A DNA stretch of 23,738 nt, taken from NCBI GenBank assembly GCA_024762895.1, contig JANTGN010000014.1, positions 1 to 23,738 on the forward strand, given 5' to 3'. Of this stretch, positions 16,068 through 23,738 are shown in pieces (within the stretch, counting starts at the first letter, position 1; each line of letters starts with the position of its first letter). The notes beneath the pieces are model-generated. The model did not search any database. It was not told the DNA's origin and worked only from the letters and a program-made list of their open reading frames with translations. A program made the translations under genes and the position numbers. Origin of the DNA: Thiotrichales bacterium. GTDB taxonomy: Bacteria; Pseudomonadota; Gammaproteobacteria; J044.

Positions 16068-17204
16068 CTACACCTCCAGCCTTTTCATATAGGCAAAGAG
16101 GGTTTCCATATAGGCCTCAATCGGCATGAGGAAGGCATCATGACCCTGGTTGGCCTCGATCTCGGTATAACTGACGTCGCGCCTTGCGGCAATCAGGGCA
16201 CGCACAATCTCCTCGGATCTGGACGGAGCAAAACGCCAGTCACTGGTAAACGAGATAACCAGAAAAGGGACCCTGGCGTGTTCAAAGGCACTGGCAAGAT
16301 CATCGTTATATTCGGCTGCAGGATCAAAATAATCCAGGGCCTTGGTCATCAGCAAATAGGTGTTGGCATCAAAGCGTTCGACAAAACTCTGGCCCTGGTA
16401 GCGCAGATAACTTTCAACCTGGAACTCGACATCAAAGCCAAAGTTGATCTTGCCTTCACGTAGTTCACGACCAAACTTGGAGCGCATGGCCTCATCGGAA
16501 AGATAGGTGATGTGCCCCAGCATGCGTGCCAGCATCAGGCCTCTTCGAGGAACGGTATTGTGTTCGTAAAAATGTCCTCCATGAAATTCGGGGTCAGACA
16601 TAATGGCCTGTCGGGCCACCTCGTTAAAACCAATATTCTGGGCCGAAAGTTTGGGCGCCGCTGCGATCACCAGGGCATGTCGCAGGCGGTCAGGAAGATC
16701 GATGGCCCATTGCATGACCTGCATGCCGCCCAGGCTACCACCCACGACGGCGGCCCATTGCTGGATGCCCAGCGCGTCGGCGAGTCGTGCCTGGGATCGA
16801 ACCCAGTCTTTGACCGTGATGATGGGAAAATCAGAGCCCCAGGGTTTGTCGGTCGTAGGGTTGATGCTGTTTGGGCCGGTGCTGCCTTTGCAGCCTCCCA
16901 GGTTATTGGGGCAGACCACAAAGTATTTATTGGTGTCAAAGGGCTTCCCGGGTCCAATGCCGACATCCCACCAGCCTGGTTTTCTGTCGTCCATGCTGTG
17001 GTAGCCGGCGGCATGGTGATCACCGGACAGGGCATGGCAGATCAGGATGGCATTTGATTGATCGGCATTCAGTTCGCCATAGGTCTCGAAGACCAGGTCG
17101 AAGCCGGCCAGTTCCTTCCCGCAGTCCAGCGCCAGTGGCTCATCAAAATGCAGCTTCTGGGGGGTGACGATACCGACGGAATCGCTTGGGATGCTTTCTG
17201 GCAT
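16068..17204 (-). CDS. metX: Homoserine O-acyltransferase MetX
   Basis: A 378-residue alpha/beta-hydrolase that acylates homoserine, the first step unique to methionine synthesis. The nucleophile is S157 in GGSLGGMQ, the acid D322 in FTSDWRFAP and the base H355 in GHDAFLMP. Pseudomonas MetX starts MP-x-x-x-P-x-DSVG, which aligns with the ATG at 17204 (MPESIPSDSVG); an upstream in-frame TTG at 17228 would add eight residues that the family lacks. No Shine-Dalgarno precedes this ATG. Acetyl- versus succinyl-CoA use cannot be fixed from sequence: the P. aeruginosa relative has been reported as a succinyltransferase. It is cotranscribed with metW. Confidence 0.94.
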   Translation of the reverse strand: MPESIPSDSVGIVTPQKLHFDEPLALDCGKELAGFDLVFETYGELNADQSNAILICHALSGDHHAAGYHSMDDRKPGWWDVGIGPGKPFDTNKYFVVCPNNLGGCKGSTGPNSINPTTDKPWGSDFPIITVKDWVRSQARLADALGIQQWAAVVGGSLGGMQVMQWAIDLPDRLRHALVIAAAPKLSAQNIGFNEVARQAIMSDPEFHGGHFYEHNTVPRRGLMLARMLGHITYLSDEAMRSKFGRELREGKINFGFDVEFQVESYLRYQGQSFVERFDANTYLLMTKALDYFDPAAEYNDDLASAFEHARVPFLVISFTSDWRFAPSRSEEIVRALIAARRDVSYTEIEANQGHDAFLMPIEAYMETLFAYMKRLEV

Positions 17205-17240
17205 GTGGAGTGACAGGGATGGTTGCAAGTATGTCTGACG

Positions 17241-17269
17241 AGTCTAATGGGGCATTGGGGGGGATTCAA
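17241..17269 (-). promoter_or_regulatory. metX: Candidate sigma-70 promoter for metX-metW
   Basis: Reading the minus strand, TTGAAT is followed after 17 bases by TAGACT. Transcription would start near 17234, leaving a leader of about 30 bases before the ATG at 17204. The -35 matches consensus well and the -10 moderately. No riboswitch is visible in so short a leader. Confidence 0.45.
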
Positions 17270-17297
17270 GACTTGTATTGACGAGTTGATAGCTCGT

Positions 17298-17621
17298 TCA
17301 GTCAGCTTTGTGATTATTTAATGATTGTTTGCCGAAGGCCTGAGACTGAATAAATTCGGGTAATGCTCCTGGCGCAACTATTCGTACACGTTTCTCGCGA
17401 CCTGTTACTCCAGAAAGAATTAATACCCGGCCTTTGGGTACCTTGAAGACCCTGGATAGATATCTGATCAGATGTATGTTCGCCTTGCCATCAACCGGAG
17501 GGGCGGTAAGCCTTAACTTGATACGGTCATCCATGACCTCGGCAAAGGCATCATCGCTGGCACGGGGTTGTACCTTCAGTCTAATAACCAGGTCATTGCC
17601 CTGCCATTCATAGAAGCTCAT
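17298..17621 (-). CDS. yggU: DUF167 (YggU) family protein
   Basis: A 107-residue protein with RLKVQPRASDDAF, then APPVDGKANIHLIRYL and LSGVTGREKRVRI, the signature layout of the DUF167/YggU family. The function is unknown. It is the last gene of the yggS-proC-yggT-yggU order, joined to yggT by an ATGA overlap. About 40 bases separate its stop from the metX promoter candidate. Confidence 0.92.
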   Translation of the reverse strand: MSFYEWQGNDLVIRLKVQPRASDDAFAEVMDDRIKLRLTAPPVDGKANIHLIRYLSRVFKVPKGRVLILSGVTGREKRVRIVAPGALPEFIQSQAFGKQSLNNHKAD

Positions 17622-18199
17622 CCCCCGATTAATTCTCGAAAGACACCATTCACGATAATCAGCAGAATATAGAGCAGCATAATAGCCAGCATAGGAGAGA
17701 AGTCGATCATACCGGTGCGTGGCAGCATGCGGCGAATGGGCTTGAGCAGGGGGGCGGTCAGGCTGCTGAGGATGGCCGCTATGGGGTTTTGCATCTGATA
17801 CATGCCTGGATTGATCCAGCTGATCAGCGCCTGCACGATCAGGGCAATGATGAAGATCCAGATGCTGAGCCTGATCAGCTTAAAAATGGCAGCGACCAGC
17901 AGGGCAATCAACGGGGCGGATTGTCCGACGATAAGGGTGATTAGCCAGAGTTCGACAAGCTGCAACACGATCATCAGTACAATGGCAGAGGTGTCGAATT
18001 TACCTATGGGGGGGATAAAACGGCGTAGAAATACCAGGGGCGGATTAGTAAAACGCACGATGGTCTGAGAGATCGGATTATAAAAATCCGCCCGGAATAA
18101 GGCCAGCAGGAAACGAATCATGACCAGGCTGATGTAGATAGAAAAGAGGGTATTAATTAGGAATAAAGCGATTTCCTGTCCTACGCTAGGCATGGTCAT
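17618..18199 (-). CDS. yggT: YggT family membrane protein
   Basis: The 193-residue protein holds two YGGT-type repeats, each a hydrophobic segment with RFxNPPL-like or GMIDFSPM elements (IVRFTNPPLVFLRRFIPPIG; LLKPIRRMLPRTGMIDFSPM). Homologues are inner-membrane proteins implicated in osmotic tolerance in some bacteria, with no settled activity. It starts inside the 3' end of proC through an ATGA overlap; the alternative ATG six bases on (18193) removes two residues. Cotranslated with proC and yggU. Confidence 0.93.
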   Translation of the reverse strand: MTMPSVGQEIALFLINTLFSIYISLVMIRFLLALFRADFYNPISQTIVRFTNPPLVFLRRFIPPIGKFDTSAIVLMIVLQLVELWLITLIVGQSAPLIALLVAAIFKLIRLSIWIFIIALIVQALISWINPGMYQMQNPIAAILSSLTAPLLKPIRRMLPRTGMIDFSPMLAIMLLYILLIIVNGVFRELIGG

Positions 18200-19026
18200 T
18201 CGGCTCCCAGTTGGTCGGCAAGTTCATGGGCGCGCTGGGCTGCGGCCCTCATGGCATCGGCAAACAATGGCTTCAGTCCCCCGTTCTCAAGCACTTTTAG
18301 CGCCTGTTCGGTCGTTCCGCCCCTGGAGGTGACCTTTTGACGTAACACGGAGACATCATCCTTGGATTCCAGGGCGAGCTTGGCCGCACCCAGGGCGGTT
18401 TCCAGGCTTAGTAGCCGGGCGGAATCACTGTCCAGGCCCAGTTTGACACCCGCCTCTTCCATGGCCTCGATGACCAGAAAGAAATAAGCCGGGCCGCTTC
18501 CCGATACCGCCGTGACCGCATCGATCAGTCGCTCGTCGTCTACCCACAGGACGATGCCGACAGCGCGCAGGATGGATTCGGTCAGGTTGCGTTGTTCTTC
18601 ATCGACCCTGTTATTGGCGAACAGACCGGTAGCCCCTGACTGCACCAGGGCAGGCGTATTAGGCATGCAGCGAACGATGCCAAAGTTGCCCCCTAGCCAG
18701 CGGTCGATGGTGTCACTACGGATGCCAGCCGCGATAGAGATGATGAGATGGTTTTCGGGATTCAAGCTGGACGCCAGTGACTGGCAGACCTCGCCGAGTC
18801 GCTGGGGCTTGACGGCCAGGACGATGATCTCGGCCTCGGCGACGGCCTCATGATTATCTTCATGGATATGGATGCCGGGGAATGTCACCGTCAGGCTCTC
18901 GCGCTGACTGGGTAGCGGATCAGAGACATGGATGAGATCGATGGGCCAACCATTGTCGATCATGCCGCCGATCAGGCTGCGTGCCATATTGCCGCCGCCT
19001 ATGAAGGCTATGGGTCGAGTATTCAT
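18196..19026 (-). CDS. proC: Pyrroline-5-carboxylate reductase ProC
   Basis: The 276-residue enzyme reduces 1-pyrroline-5-carboxylate to proline with NAD(P)H. The N-terminal Rossmann motif is FIGGGNMA (about 8-15). The central SGSGPAYFF and the C-terminal TSRGGTTEQAL signature are intact. Length fits the family. It lies 46 bases downstream of yggS and overlaps yggT by four bases. The ATG at 19026 has only a weak GAAG-like ribosome site. Confidence 0.96.
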   Translation of the reverse strand: MNTRPIAFIGGGNMARSLIGGMIDNGWPIDLIHVSDPLPSQRESLTVTFPGIHIHEDNHEAVAEAEIIVLAVKPQRLGEVCQSLASSLNPENHLIISIAAGIRSDTIDRWLGGNFGIVRCMPNTPALVQSGATGLFANNRVDEEQRNLTESILRAVGIVLWVDDERLIDAVTAVSGSGPAYFFLVIEAMEEAGVKLGLDSDSARLLSLETALGAAKLALESKDDVSVLRQKVTSRGGTTEQALKVLENGGLKPLFADAMRAAAQRAHELADQLGAE

Positions 19027-19072
19027 TGTCTGCTTCGCTGGCTTAAAATGCTAAGTGTATCCTAATTGGGGT

Positions 19073-19765
19073 TTAATCGGTGTGTGGGCGCGCTCTTTGG
19101 CCAAAGATGGCCGTACCGATGCGTACCATCGTGGCTCCTTCGGCAATCGCGGCCTCGAGGTCGTTACTCATGCCCATGGACAGGGTGTCCAGTCCCAGGC
19201 CACTCTCGTTCAGCGCATCAAAGGCCTGCCTGACACGGGCAAATGCCGCTCGTTGTTCATCAAAGTCCTGCACCGGTGCCGGTAAGGTCATCAGGCCGCG
19301 CAGGCGCAAGCCGGGTAATGGAGCGATCACTTCGGCCAGCGACCTGATCTCGTCGATAGCGATGCCCGATTTGCTGACCTCACCCGAGATGTTGATCTGC
19401 AGGCAGATATTCAGGGGGGGGAGATGCTCGGGGCGTTGTTCACTCAGGCGTCTGGCGATCTTCTCGCGGTCGATGCTATGCATCCAGTCGGCATAGTTGG
19501 CGATGATACGAGTCTTGTTGGACTGGAGCGGGCCGATGTAGTGCCACTCGATGTCCAGGTCATCCAGGGCCTCGTATTTGTCCTCCAGCTCCTGGGCATA
19601 ATTCTCGCCAAAGGCGCGTTGACCACAGGCCCAGGCCTCGCGGATGTCTTCTACGGGTTTGGTCTTGCTGACAGCCAGTAGCTGCACACTGCCCTCGGCC
19701 CGGTGGTAAGTAGCCTCGGCGGCATGAATTTTCTGTAATACGGCCTTTAGTCGGTCACAAATCAT
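19073..19765 (-). CDS. yggS: YggS family pyridoxal-phosphate homeostasis protein
   Basis: A 230-residue alanine-racemase-like barrel protein. The PLP-binding lysine is K34 in LLAVSKTK, and FGENYAQE, WHYIGPLQSNK and LSMGMSNDLEAAIAEGATMVRIGTAIFG are typical. The family (YggS/PLPHP) buffers pyridoxal phosphate and affects amino-acid balance, consistent with its usual place beside proC. It is divergent from pilT across a 112-base gap, and the ribosome site is weak. Confidence 0.95.
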   Translation of the reverse strand: MICDRLKAVLQKIHAAEATYHRAEGSVQLLAVSKTKPVEDIREAWACGQRAFGENYAQELEDKYEALDDLDIEWHYIGPLQSNKTRIIANYADWMHSIDREKIARRLSEQRPEHLPPLNICLQINISGEVSKSGIAIDEIRSLAEVIAPLPGLRLRGLMTLPAPVQDFDEQRAAFARVRQAFDALNESGLGLDTLSMGMSNDLEAAIAEGATMVRIGTAIFGQRARPHTD

Positions 19766-19877
19766 TTTGAATAGGGGTATCCTACAGATTGTGCTTTAAT
19801 AAGAAGTCATAACTTAATAACCTGATTAGAATTACATAACTTTCGGATTTAGTTGTAAACCCGAGAAGGGAGTATCG

Positions 19878-20912
19878 ATGGATATTGCGCAATTACTTGC
19901 CTTTAGCGTCAAGAATGGCGCTTCTGACCTGCATTTGTCGGCCGGCCTGCCTCCTATGATCCGTGTGGATGGCGACGTACGGCGTATTAATGTCCCGGCC
20001 ATGGAGCACAAAGATGTCCATGACATGGTCTATGACATCATGAGTGACAAGCAACGCAAGGACTTTGAAGAATTTCTGGAAACGGATTTTTCATTTGAGA
20101 TACCGGGCCTGGCGCGTTTCCGTGTCAATGCCTTTAACCAGCACCGAGGCTCCGGCGCCGTATTTCGTACCATCCCCTCCAAGATCCTTACCCTTGAGGA
20201 CCTGAATGCACCCAAGATCTTTCAGGAGATCGCCATGTACCCCCGTGGCATCGTCCTGGTCACCGGCCCCACCGGTTCCGGTAAATCGACCACCCTGGCG
20301 GGTATGGTTGATTATAAGAATGATAATGAACAGGGGCATATCCTGACCATTGAAGACCCCATCGAATTCGTTCACGAGAGTAAGAAATGTCTGGTCAATC
20401 AGCGTGAGGTGCATCGTGACACCCTGGGCTTTAACGAGGCCCTGCGTTCGGCCCTGCGTGAAGATCCCGATACCATCCTGGTCGGTGAGATGCGCGATAT
20501 CGAGACCATACGCCTGGCGCTGACCGCGGCCGAGACCGGACATCTGGTCTTTGGAACCCTGCATACCAGTTCTGCCGCCAAGACCATTGACCGTGTCATT
20601 GACGTATTCCCTGCGGCGGAAAAAGACATGGTGCGTGCCATGTTGTCTGAGTCGCTGAAGGCGGTTATTTCTCAGACCCTGCTGAAAAAGATCGGCGGTG
20701 GCCGTGTGGCCGCCCATGAGATCATGCTGGGTACACCGGCGATTCGTAACCTGATTCGTGAGGGTAAGGTGGCGCAGATGTATTCCTCCATCCAGACCTC
20801 GCAGGGTATGGGCATGCAGACCCTGGATCAGTGCCTGCGAGACCTGCAGAGTCGCGGCCTGATAGCCAAAGAAGAGGCGCGCCGCTCGGCCGCCAATCCG
20901 GATACTTTCTAA
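19878..20912 (+). CDS. pilT: Type IV pilus retraction ATPase PilT
   Basis: The 344-residue ATPase powers pilus retraction at the inner membrane. Walker A GPTGSGKST is at 130-138, the Walker B glutamate is E204 in ILVGEMRD, and the His box is GHLVFGTLHT (H222, H229). AIRNLIRE (288-295), which is diagnostic for PilT and needed for retraction in studied proteins, is present only in this one of the three tandem paralogues. A good AAGGGAG site precedes the ATG. Twelve bases separate it from pilU. Confidence 0.97.
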   Translation: MDIAQLLAFSVKNGASDLHLSAGLPPMIRVDGDVRRINVPAMEHKDVHDMVYDIMSDKQRKDFEEFLETDFSFEIPGLARFRVNAFNQHRGSGAVFRTIPSKILTLEDLNAPKIFQEIAMYPRGIVLVTGPTGSGKSTTLAGMVDYKNDNEQGHILTIEDPIEFVHESKKCLVNQREVHRDTLGFNEALRSALREDPDTILVGEMRDIETIRLALTAAETGHLVFGTLHTSSAAKTIDRVIDVFPAAEKDMVRAMLSESLKAVISQTLLKKIGGGRVAAHEIMLGTPAIRNLIREGKVAQMYSSIQTSQGMGMQTLDQCLRDLQSRGLIAKEEARRSAANPDTF

Positions 20913-20924
20913 GAGGGGATTTCC

Positions 20925-22091
20925 ATGGATCGTGATAAGGCGATACGTTTCATGCATGACCTGCTTCGAACCATGTTGAGTAAGCAGGGTTCGGATCTGT
21001 TCATTACGGTGGGGGCATCGCCCTCAATGAAGATTGACGGCAAGATGACGCCGATCACCAACCAGCCCCTGTCACCCTCGCATACCCAGGTGCTCGTACG
21101 TTCGATTATGAACGACAAGCAGGCCGCGGAGTTCGAAGAACACCAGGAGGTCAACTTTGCCATCAGCCTGCCCGGGGTGGCGCGTTTTCGTGTCAATGCC
21201 TTCACCCAGCGTGGCTCCCAGGGTATGGTCCTGCGTACTATCAATAGCGAGATTCCTACCTTCGACCAGCTGAGCCTGCCCAGCGTGCTCAAGGACATCT
21301 CCATGACCAAACGTGGTCTGGTGATCTTTGTAGGGGGAACCGGCTCGGGTAAATCGACCTCGCTGGCCGCCATGGTGGGTTACCGCAATGAGAACAGTTA
21401 TGGGCATATCGTCACGATCGAAGACCCGATCGAGTATATGCACGAGCATAAAAACTGCCTGATTACCCAGCGTGAAGTCGGGGTGGATACCGAGACCTAC
21501 GAGATCGCCCTGAAGAACACCCTGCGTCAGGCACCGGATGTCATCCTGCTGGGTGAGATCCGTGACCGGGAGACCATGGATTACGCCATCGCGTTTGCCG
21601 AGACCGGCCACCTGTGCCTGAGTACCCTGCATGCCAACAGTACTAACCAGGCGCTCGATCGTATAATCAACTTTTTCCCGGAAGATAGGCGTCAGCAGTT
21701 GCTGATGGATCTGTCGCTCAACCTCAAGGGGGTTATTTCGCAGCGCCTGATTCCGCGTGCGGACCAGAAGGGGCGTGTCCCCGCCGTGGAGGTCATGATC
21801 AATTCGCCGCTCATGTCCGACCTGATCTTCAAGGGCGAGGTGCATGAGATGAAGAGCCTGATGGCCAAGTCCAATGAGCAGGGTATGATCACCTTTGACC
21901 AGGCCCTGTTTAATCTCTTTGAGGCGGGGGCCATTACCTACGAGGATGCCCTGCGCAATGCCGACTCCGTTAATGACCTGCGCCTGCGTGTGAAACTGGA
22001 AAGCAAGGGTGCGAAATCTGCCGAACTAATGGATGAAGTGGGGCACCTGCAAATGGAAGAGGAACCTGAAGATAGCGGCCTGATGCGCTAA
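20925..22091 (+). CDS. pilU: Type IV pilus accessory ATPase PilU
   Basis: The 388-residue protein matches PilU from memory: SDLFITVGASPSMKIDGK, Walker A GGTGSGKS (137-144), Walker B E211, and NTLRQAPDVI. PilU is a PilT-dependent auxiliary retraction motor. It replaces the PilT AIRNLIRE motif with LMSDLIFKGE and has a C-terminal acidic tail (about 360-388). GAGGGGA before the ATG gives good initiation. It is the middle gene of the three-gene run, twelve bases from each neighbour. Confidence 0.95.
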   Translation: MDRDKAIRFMHDLLRTMLSKQGSDLFITVGASPSMKIDGKMTPITNQPLSPSHTQVLVRSIMNDKQAAEFEEHQEVNFAISLPGVARFRVNAFTQRGSQGMVLRTINSEIPTFDQLSLPSVLKDISMTKRGLVIFVGGTGSGKSTSLAAMVGYRNENSYGHIVTIEDPIEYMHEHKNCLITQREVGVDTETYEIALKNTLRQAPDVILLGEIRDRETMDYAIAFAETGHLCLSTLHANSTNQALDRIINFFPEDRRQQLLMDLSLNLKGVISQRLIPRADQKGRVPAVEVMINSPLMSDLIFKGEVHEMKSLMAKSNEQGMITFDQALFNLFEAGAITYEDALRNADSVNDLRLRVKLESKGAKSAELMDEVGHLQMEEEPEDSGLMR

Positions 22092-22103
22092 CAGGAAACA
22101 GTC

Positions 22104-23369
22104 ATGAATATCGATCCCTACCTGACATTGATGGCGCAGAAGAACGCCTCGGATATTTTCTTTACTACCGGTGCCCCGCCCAGTATCAAGATCGAGGGCG
22201 AGATGCGCCGCATCAGTAATAAGCCCCTGGAGCCCGGACAGGTACAGGCCGCTGCCTATCAGCTGATGAATGAAAAGCAGATCATGGAGTTCGAGGCCGA
22301 GCGCGAGATGAATCTCGGCATCTCGGTCAAGAATGTCGGTCGATTCCGTGTCAATATCTACGTTCAGCGTGGCGAGGTCTCGATGGTCATTCGCTACATA
22401 AAGAGCGAGATACCGACCATCGAGACGCTCAAGATGCCGCCGGTCCTCAAGGACCTGGTCATGCACAAGACCGGACTGATCATGGTGGTGGGGGCCACGG
22501 GGTCGGGTAAGTCAACGACCATGGCCTCGATGATCGACTTCAGAAACATCGAAATGGCGGGCCATATCCTGACCGTAGAAGATCCGATCGAGTATGTCTT
22601 TGAGCACAAATCGTCCATTGTCGGTCAGCGCGAGGTGGGCCTGGATACCCTCAGCTATGACAATGCCCTGCGCGAGGCCATGCGTGAGGCGCCGGACATG
22701 ATCATGATCGGTGAGGTGCGTGACCGTCATACCATGGAGGCCTGTATTGGCTTTGCCGATACCGGTCACCTGGCCCTCTCCACCCTGCATGCGGTGAACT
22801 CCTTCCAGGCCCTGGACCGTATCATTAATATGTTCCCACCCGATGCCAAACATCAGATCCTGAGTGACCTTTCCCTGAACCTGAAGGCCATCATCTCGCA
22901 GCGACTGGTACCCACCAAAGACGGCAAGCGTGTGCCCGCCGTCGAGATCATGATCAATACCCCGTACATTGCCGAGCTGATCAAACGGGGTGAAATGGGT
23001 GAGATGAAAGAGGTCATGGAAAAAGGCGCCTCTTCCGGTATGCAGACCTTTGACCAGTCTCTGTTCGAACTCTACAAGGCCGGCCATATCGATCTGCAGG
23101 CGGCCCTGGCCAATGCCGATTCGCGTGGTGATCTTGAGTGGCGCATCAACTTTGGTGGCGGCGTGAAGACCAACAAGAAGGACGATGTATCTCTAAAATT
23201 CCCCAGCGAGGAAATCGGTGGCCAGGACCTGGATGTTCGAGAGGCGCTGGAGGCAAGAATGGAGACTGAAGAAAAGCGTAAAGGTAAAGCGAAGAAGGAG
23301 ACCACGCTGGATGATGCTCTCGGTGACCTCAAACCCCTGGATGAGGTCAAACTCATCGAAGATGAGTAA
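22104..23369 (+). CDS. Third PilT/PilU-family ATPase, PilU-like with charged tail
   Basis: The 421-residue protein has the PilT-family layout: a PAS-like N-terminal domain (SDIFFTTGAPPSIKIEGE), Walker A GATGSGKST (130-138), Walker B E204 in MIGEVRD and the His box GHLALSTLHA. It is closer to PilU than PilT in DLSLNLKAIISQRLVP and in YIAELIKRGE in place of AIRNLIRE. A highly charged, probably disordered tail covers about residues 354-421. AGGAAAC precedes the ATG, twelve bases after pilU. The role is unknown: a further retraction motor, or a regulator of the other two. Catalytic motifs look intact. Confidence 0.92.
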   Translation: MNIDPYLTLMAQKNASDIFFTTGAPPSIKIEGEMRRISNKPLEPGQVQAAAYQLMNEKQIMEFEAEREMNLGISVKNVGRFRVNIYVQRGEVSMVIRYIKSEIPTIETLKMPPVLKDLVMHKTGLIMVVGATGSGKSTTMASMIDFRNIEMAGHILTVEDPIEYVFEHKSSIVGQREVGLDTLSYDNALREAMREAPDMIMIGEVRDRHTMEACIGFADTGHLALSTLHAVNSFQALDRIINMFPPDAKHQILSDLSLNLKAIISQRLVPTKDGKRVPAVEIMINTPYIAELIKRGEMGEMKEVMEKGASSGMQTFDQSLFELYKAGHIDLQAALANADSRGDLEWRINFGGGVKTNKKDDVSLKFPSEEIGGQDLDVREALEARMETEEKRKGKAKKETTLDDALGDLKPLDEVKLIEDE

Positions 23370-23402
23370 GCCTGTTCAGCTCTTATATTAAAGTGTTAAT
23401 CG

Positions 23403-23427
23403 GCCCCTCTTCGTGAGGGGCTTTTTT
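23403..23427 (+). terminator. Intrinsic terminator after the pilT-pilU operon
   Basis: A 7-base-pair stem GCCCCTC / GAGGGGC closes on TTCGT and is followed by TTTTTT, 33 bases after the third ATPase stop. This is a classical Rho-independent terminator. Confidence 0.92.
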
Positions 23428-23513
23428 GTGAGTTTAGGTAAGAGAGTTTGTGTCAGCCATTAGCAGCTCTTAACGAAGAATGGGTCTCAAGCCACGGATT
23501 TCCGGAAAACGGA

Positions 23514-23591
23514 CATCAACGTTTAGGGTAAGTTGCGCATGAAGCAGAGCGAAGCGACGCGTAATGTGTCAACTTGACCCACTTGTTAGGC
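23514..23591 (-). other. attC-like integron recombination site
   Basis: Read on the minus strand, the 78-base element starts with a perfect R'' core GCCTAAC (consensus RYYYAAC) at 23591-23585 and ends near GTTGATG, an imperfect R' core. The arms pair as GGGT-C-AAGTTG against CAACTT-ACCC, leaving one extra C on the R'' side, the asymmetry known from attC sites. The adjacent minus-strand gene stops one base before it, as in gene cassettes. No integrase is in the window, so the assignment rests on structure alone. Confidence 0.65.
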
Positions 23592-23592
23592 A

Positions 23593-23738
23593 TTATTTAC
23601 CGAGCCTACGAAATCTTTCTCTTTCAGAAATTATGAATACAGGCCCAATTAACAGTGCCAAACTAAGAAAGTATAAGGAGCCTGAAACATCGTCATCACT
23701 GATTGTTCTCATTTCATAAACCATAAATGGCAAGAATA
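23593..23738 (-). CDS. C-terminal end of a small membrane protein, likely a gene-cassette product
   Basis: The minus-strand frame is open from the right edge for 48 codons to TAA at 23593-23595. The visible part reads FLPFMVYEMRTISDDDVSG, then a hydrophobic segment (SLYFLSLALLIGPVFIIS) and a basic end ERERFRRLGK. This looks like the last loop and last membrane span of a small inner-membrane protein. No family is recognised. A shorter gene starting at one of two in-frame ATGs inside the window is possible. The stop is one base from the attC-like site, and the base composition is AT-richer than the core genes. Both fit a mobile gene cassette. Confidence 0.5.
   Translation of the reverse strand, partial: FLPFMVYEMRTISDDDVSGSLYFLSLALLIGPVFIISERERFRRLGK

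Noticed and set aside
17205..17228. Upstream TTG start for MetX, adding eight residues
   Set aside because: MetX relatives align from the later ATG (MPESIPSDSVG), and the extra residues are not part of the family.
17229..17297. A SAM-responsive riboswitch before metX
   Set aside because: The leader after the candidate promoter is only about 30 bases, and no conserved aptamer pairing is visible; the ACGAG/CTCGT pairing lies upstream of the promoter.
20091..23087. Long minus-strand frames under the three pilus ATPases
   Set aside because: They are antisense shadows of conserved genes, a result of GC-biased third positions, and have no recognisable domains or ribosome sites.

Overview
The window reads as a chromosome segment of a gammaproteobacterium that is not an enteric. 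The best evidence is the right half. The block pilT-pilU / yggS-proC-yggT-DUF167 / metX-metW-DUF4426 is the arrangement I recall from Pseudomonas aeruginosa (around PA0388-PA0396). HspQ, NudE, YrfG, CysQ and MetW/MetX also point to Gammaproteobacteria. The species cannot be named from the sequence; a free-living or sulfur/methylotrophic-type lineage is only a guess. Base composition is moderate in GC and even, except for an AT-richer tail after about 23430.

Left region (1-7184). The 3' end of one P-type cation ATPase is followed by a complete second one carrying an N-terminal HMA_2-like domain. Its stop overlaps the start of a divergent S-adenosylmethionine synthetase paralogue. Convergent to these is a two-gene unit: a DUF5132-like protein, then a small HMA_2-like protein with two membrane segments. 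An EcsC-family protein and a polyhydroxyalkanoate-granule-type small protein follow. The shared HMA_2-like motif in the ATPase and the small membrane protein suggests the left genes belong to one membrane-associated cation-handling module. This is the least understood part of the window.

Middle region (7392-14858). A lone, leaderless NMT1/THI5-like substrate-binding protein, a 40-residue candidate peptide, and a PilW-like TPR lipoprotein that carries a C-terminal SPOR domain. Then a minus-strand unit: secreted hypothetical, nudE, cysQ. After that come yrfG, a YkgJ-type cysteine-cluster protein, hspQ with a TerB-like gene, an HU-family protein and a TauE/SafE (DsbD_2-type) membrane protein.

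Right region (14928-23369). Minus-strand methionine genes (metX, metW, DUF4426) lie downstream of a compact yggS / proC-yggT-DUF167 cluster with ATGA overlaps. Divergent from yggS is a plus-strand operon of three retraction-type pilus ATPases: PilT, PilU and a third PilU-like paralogue with a charged C-terminal tail. A strong intrinsic terminator closes it.

Far right (23430-23738). An imperfect palindrome has the layout of an integron attC site, including a single extra C on the R'' side. A minus-strand membrane-protein gene ends one base away from it. This looks like the outer end of an integron cassette array that continues beyond the window.
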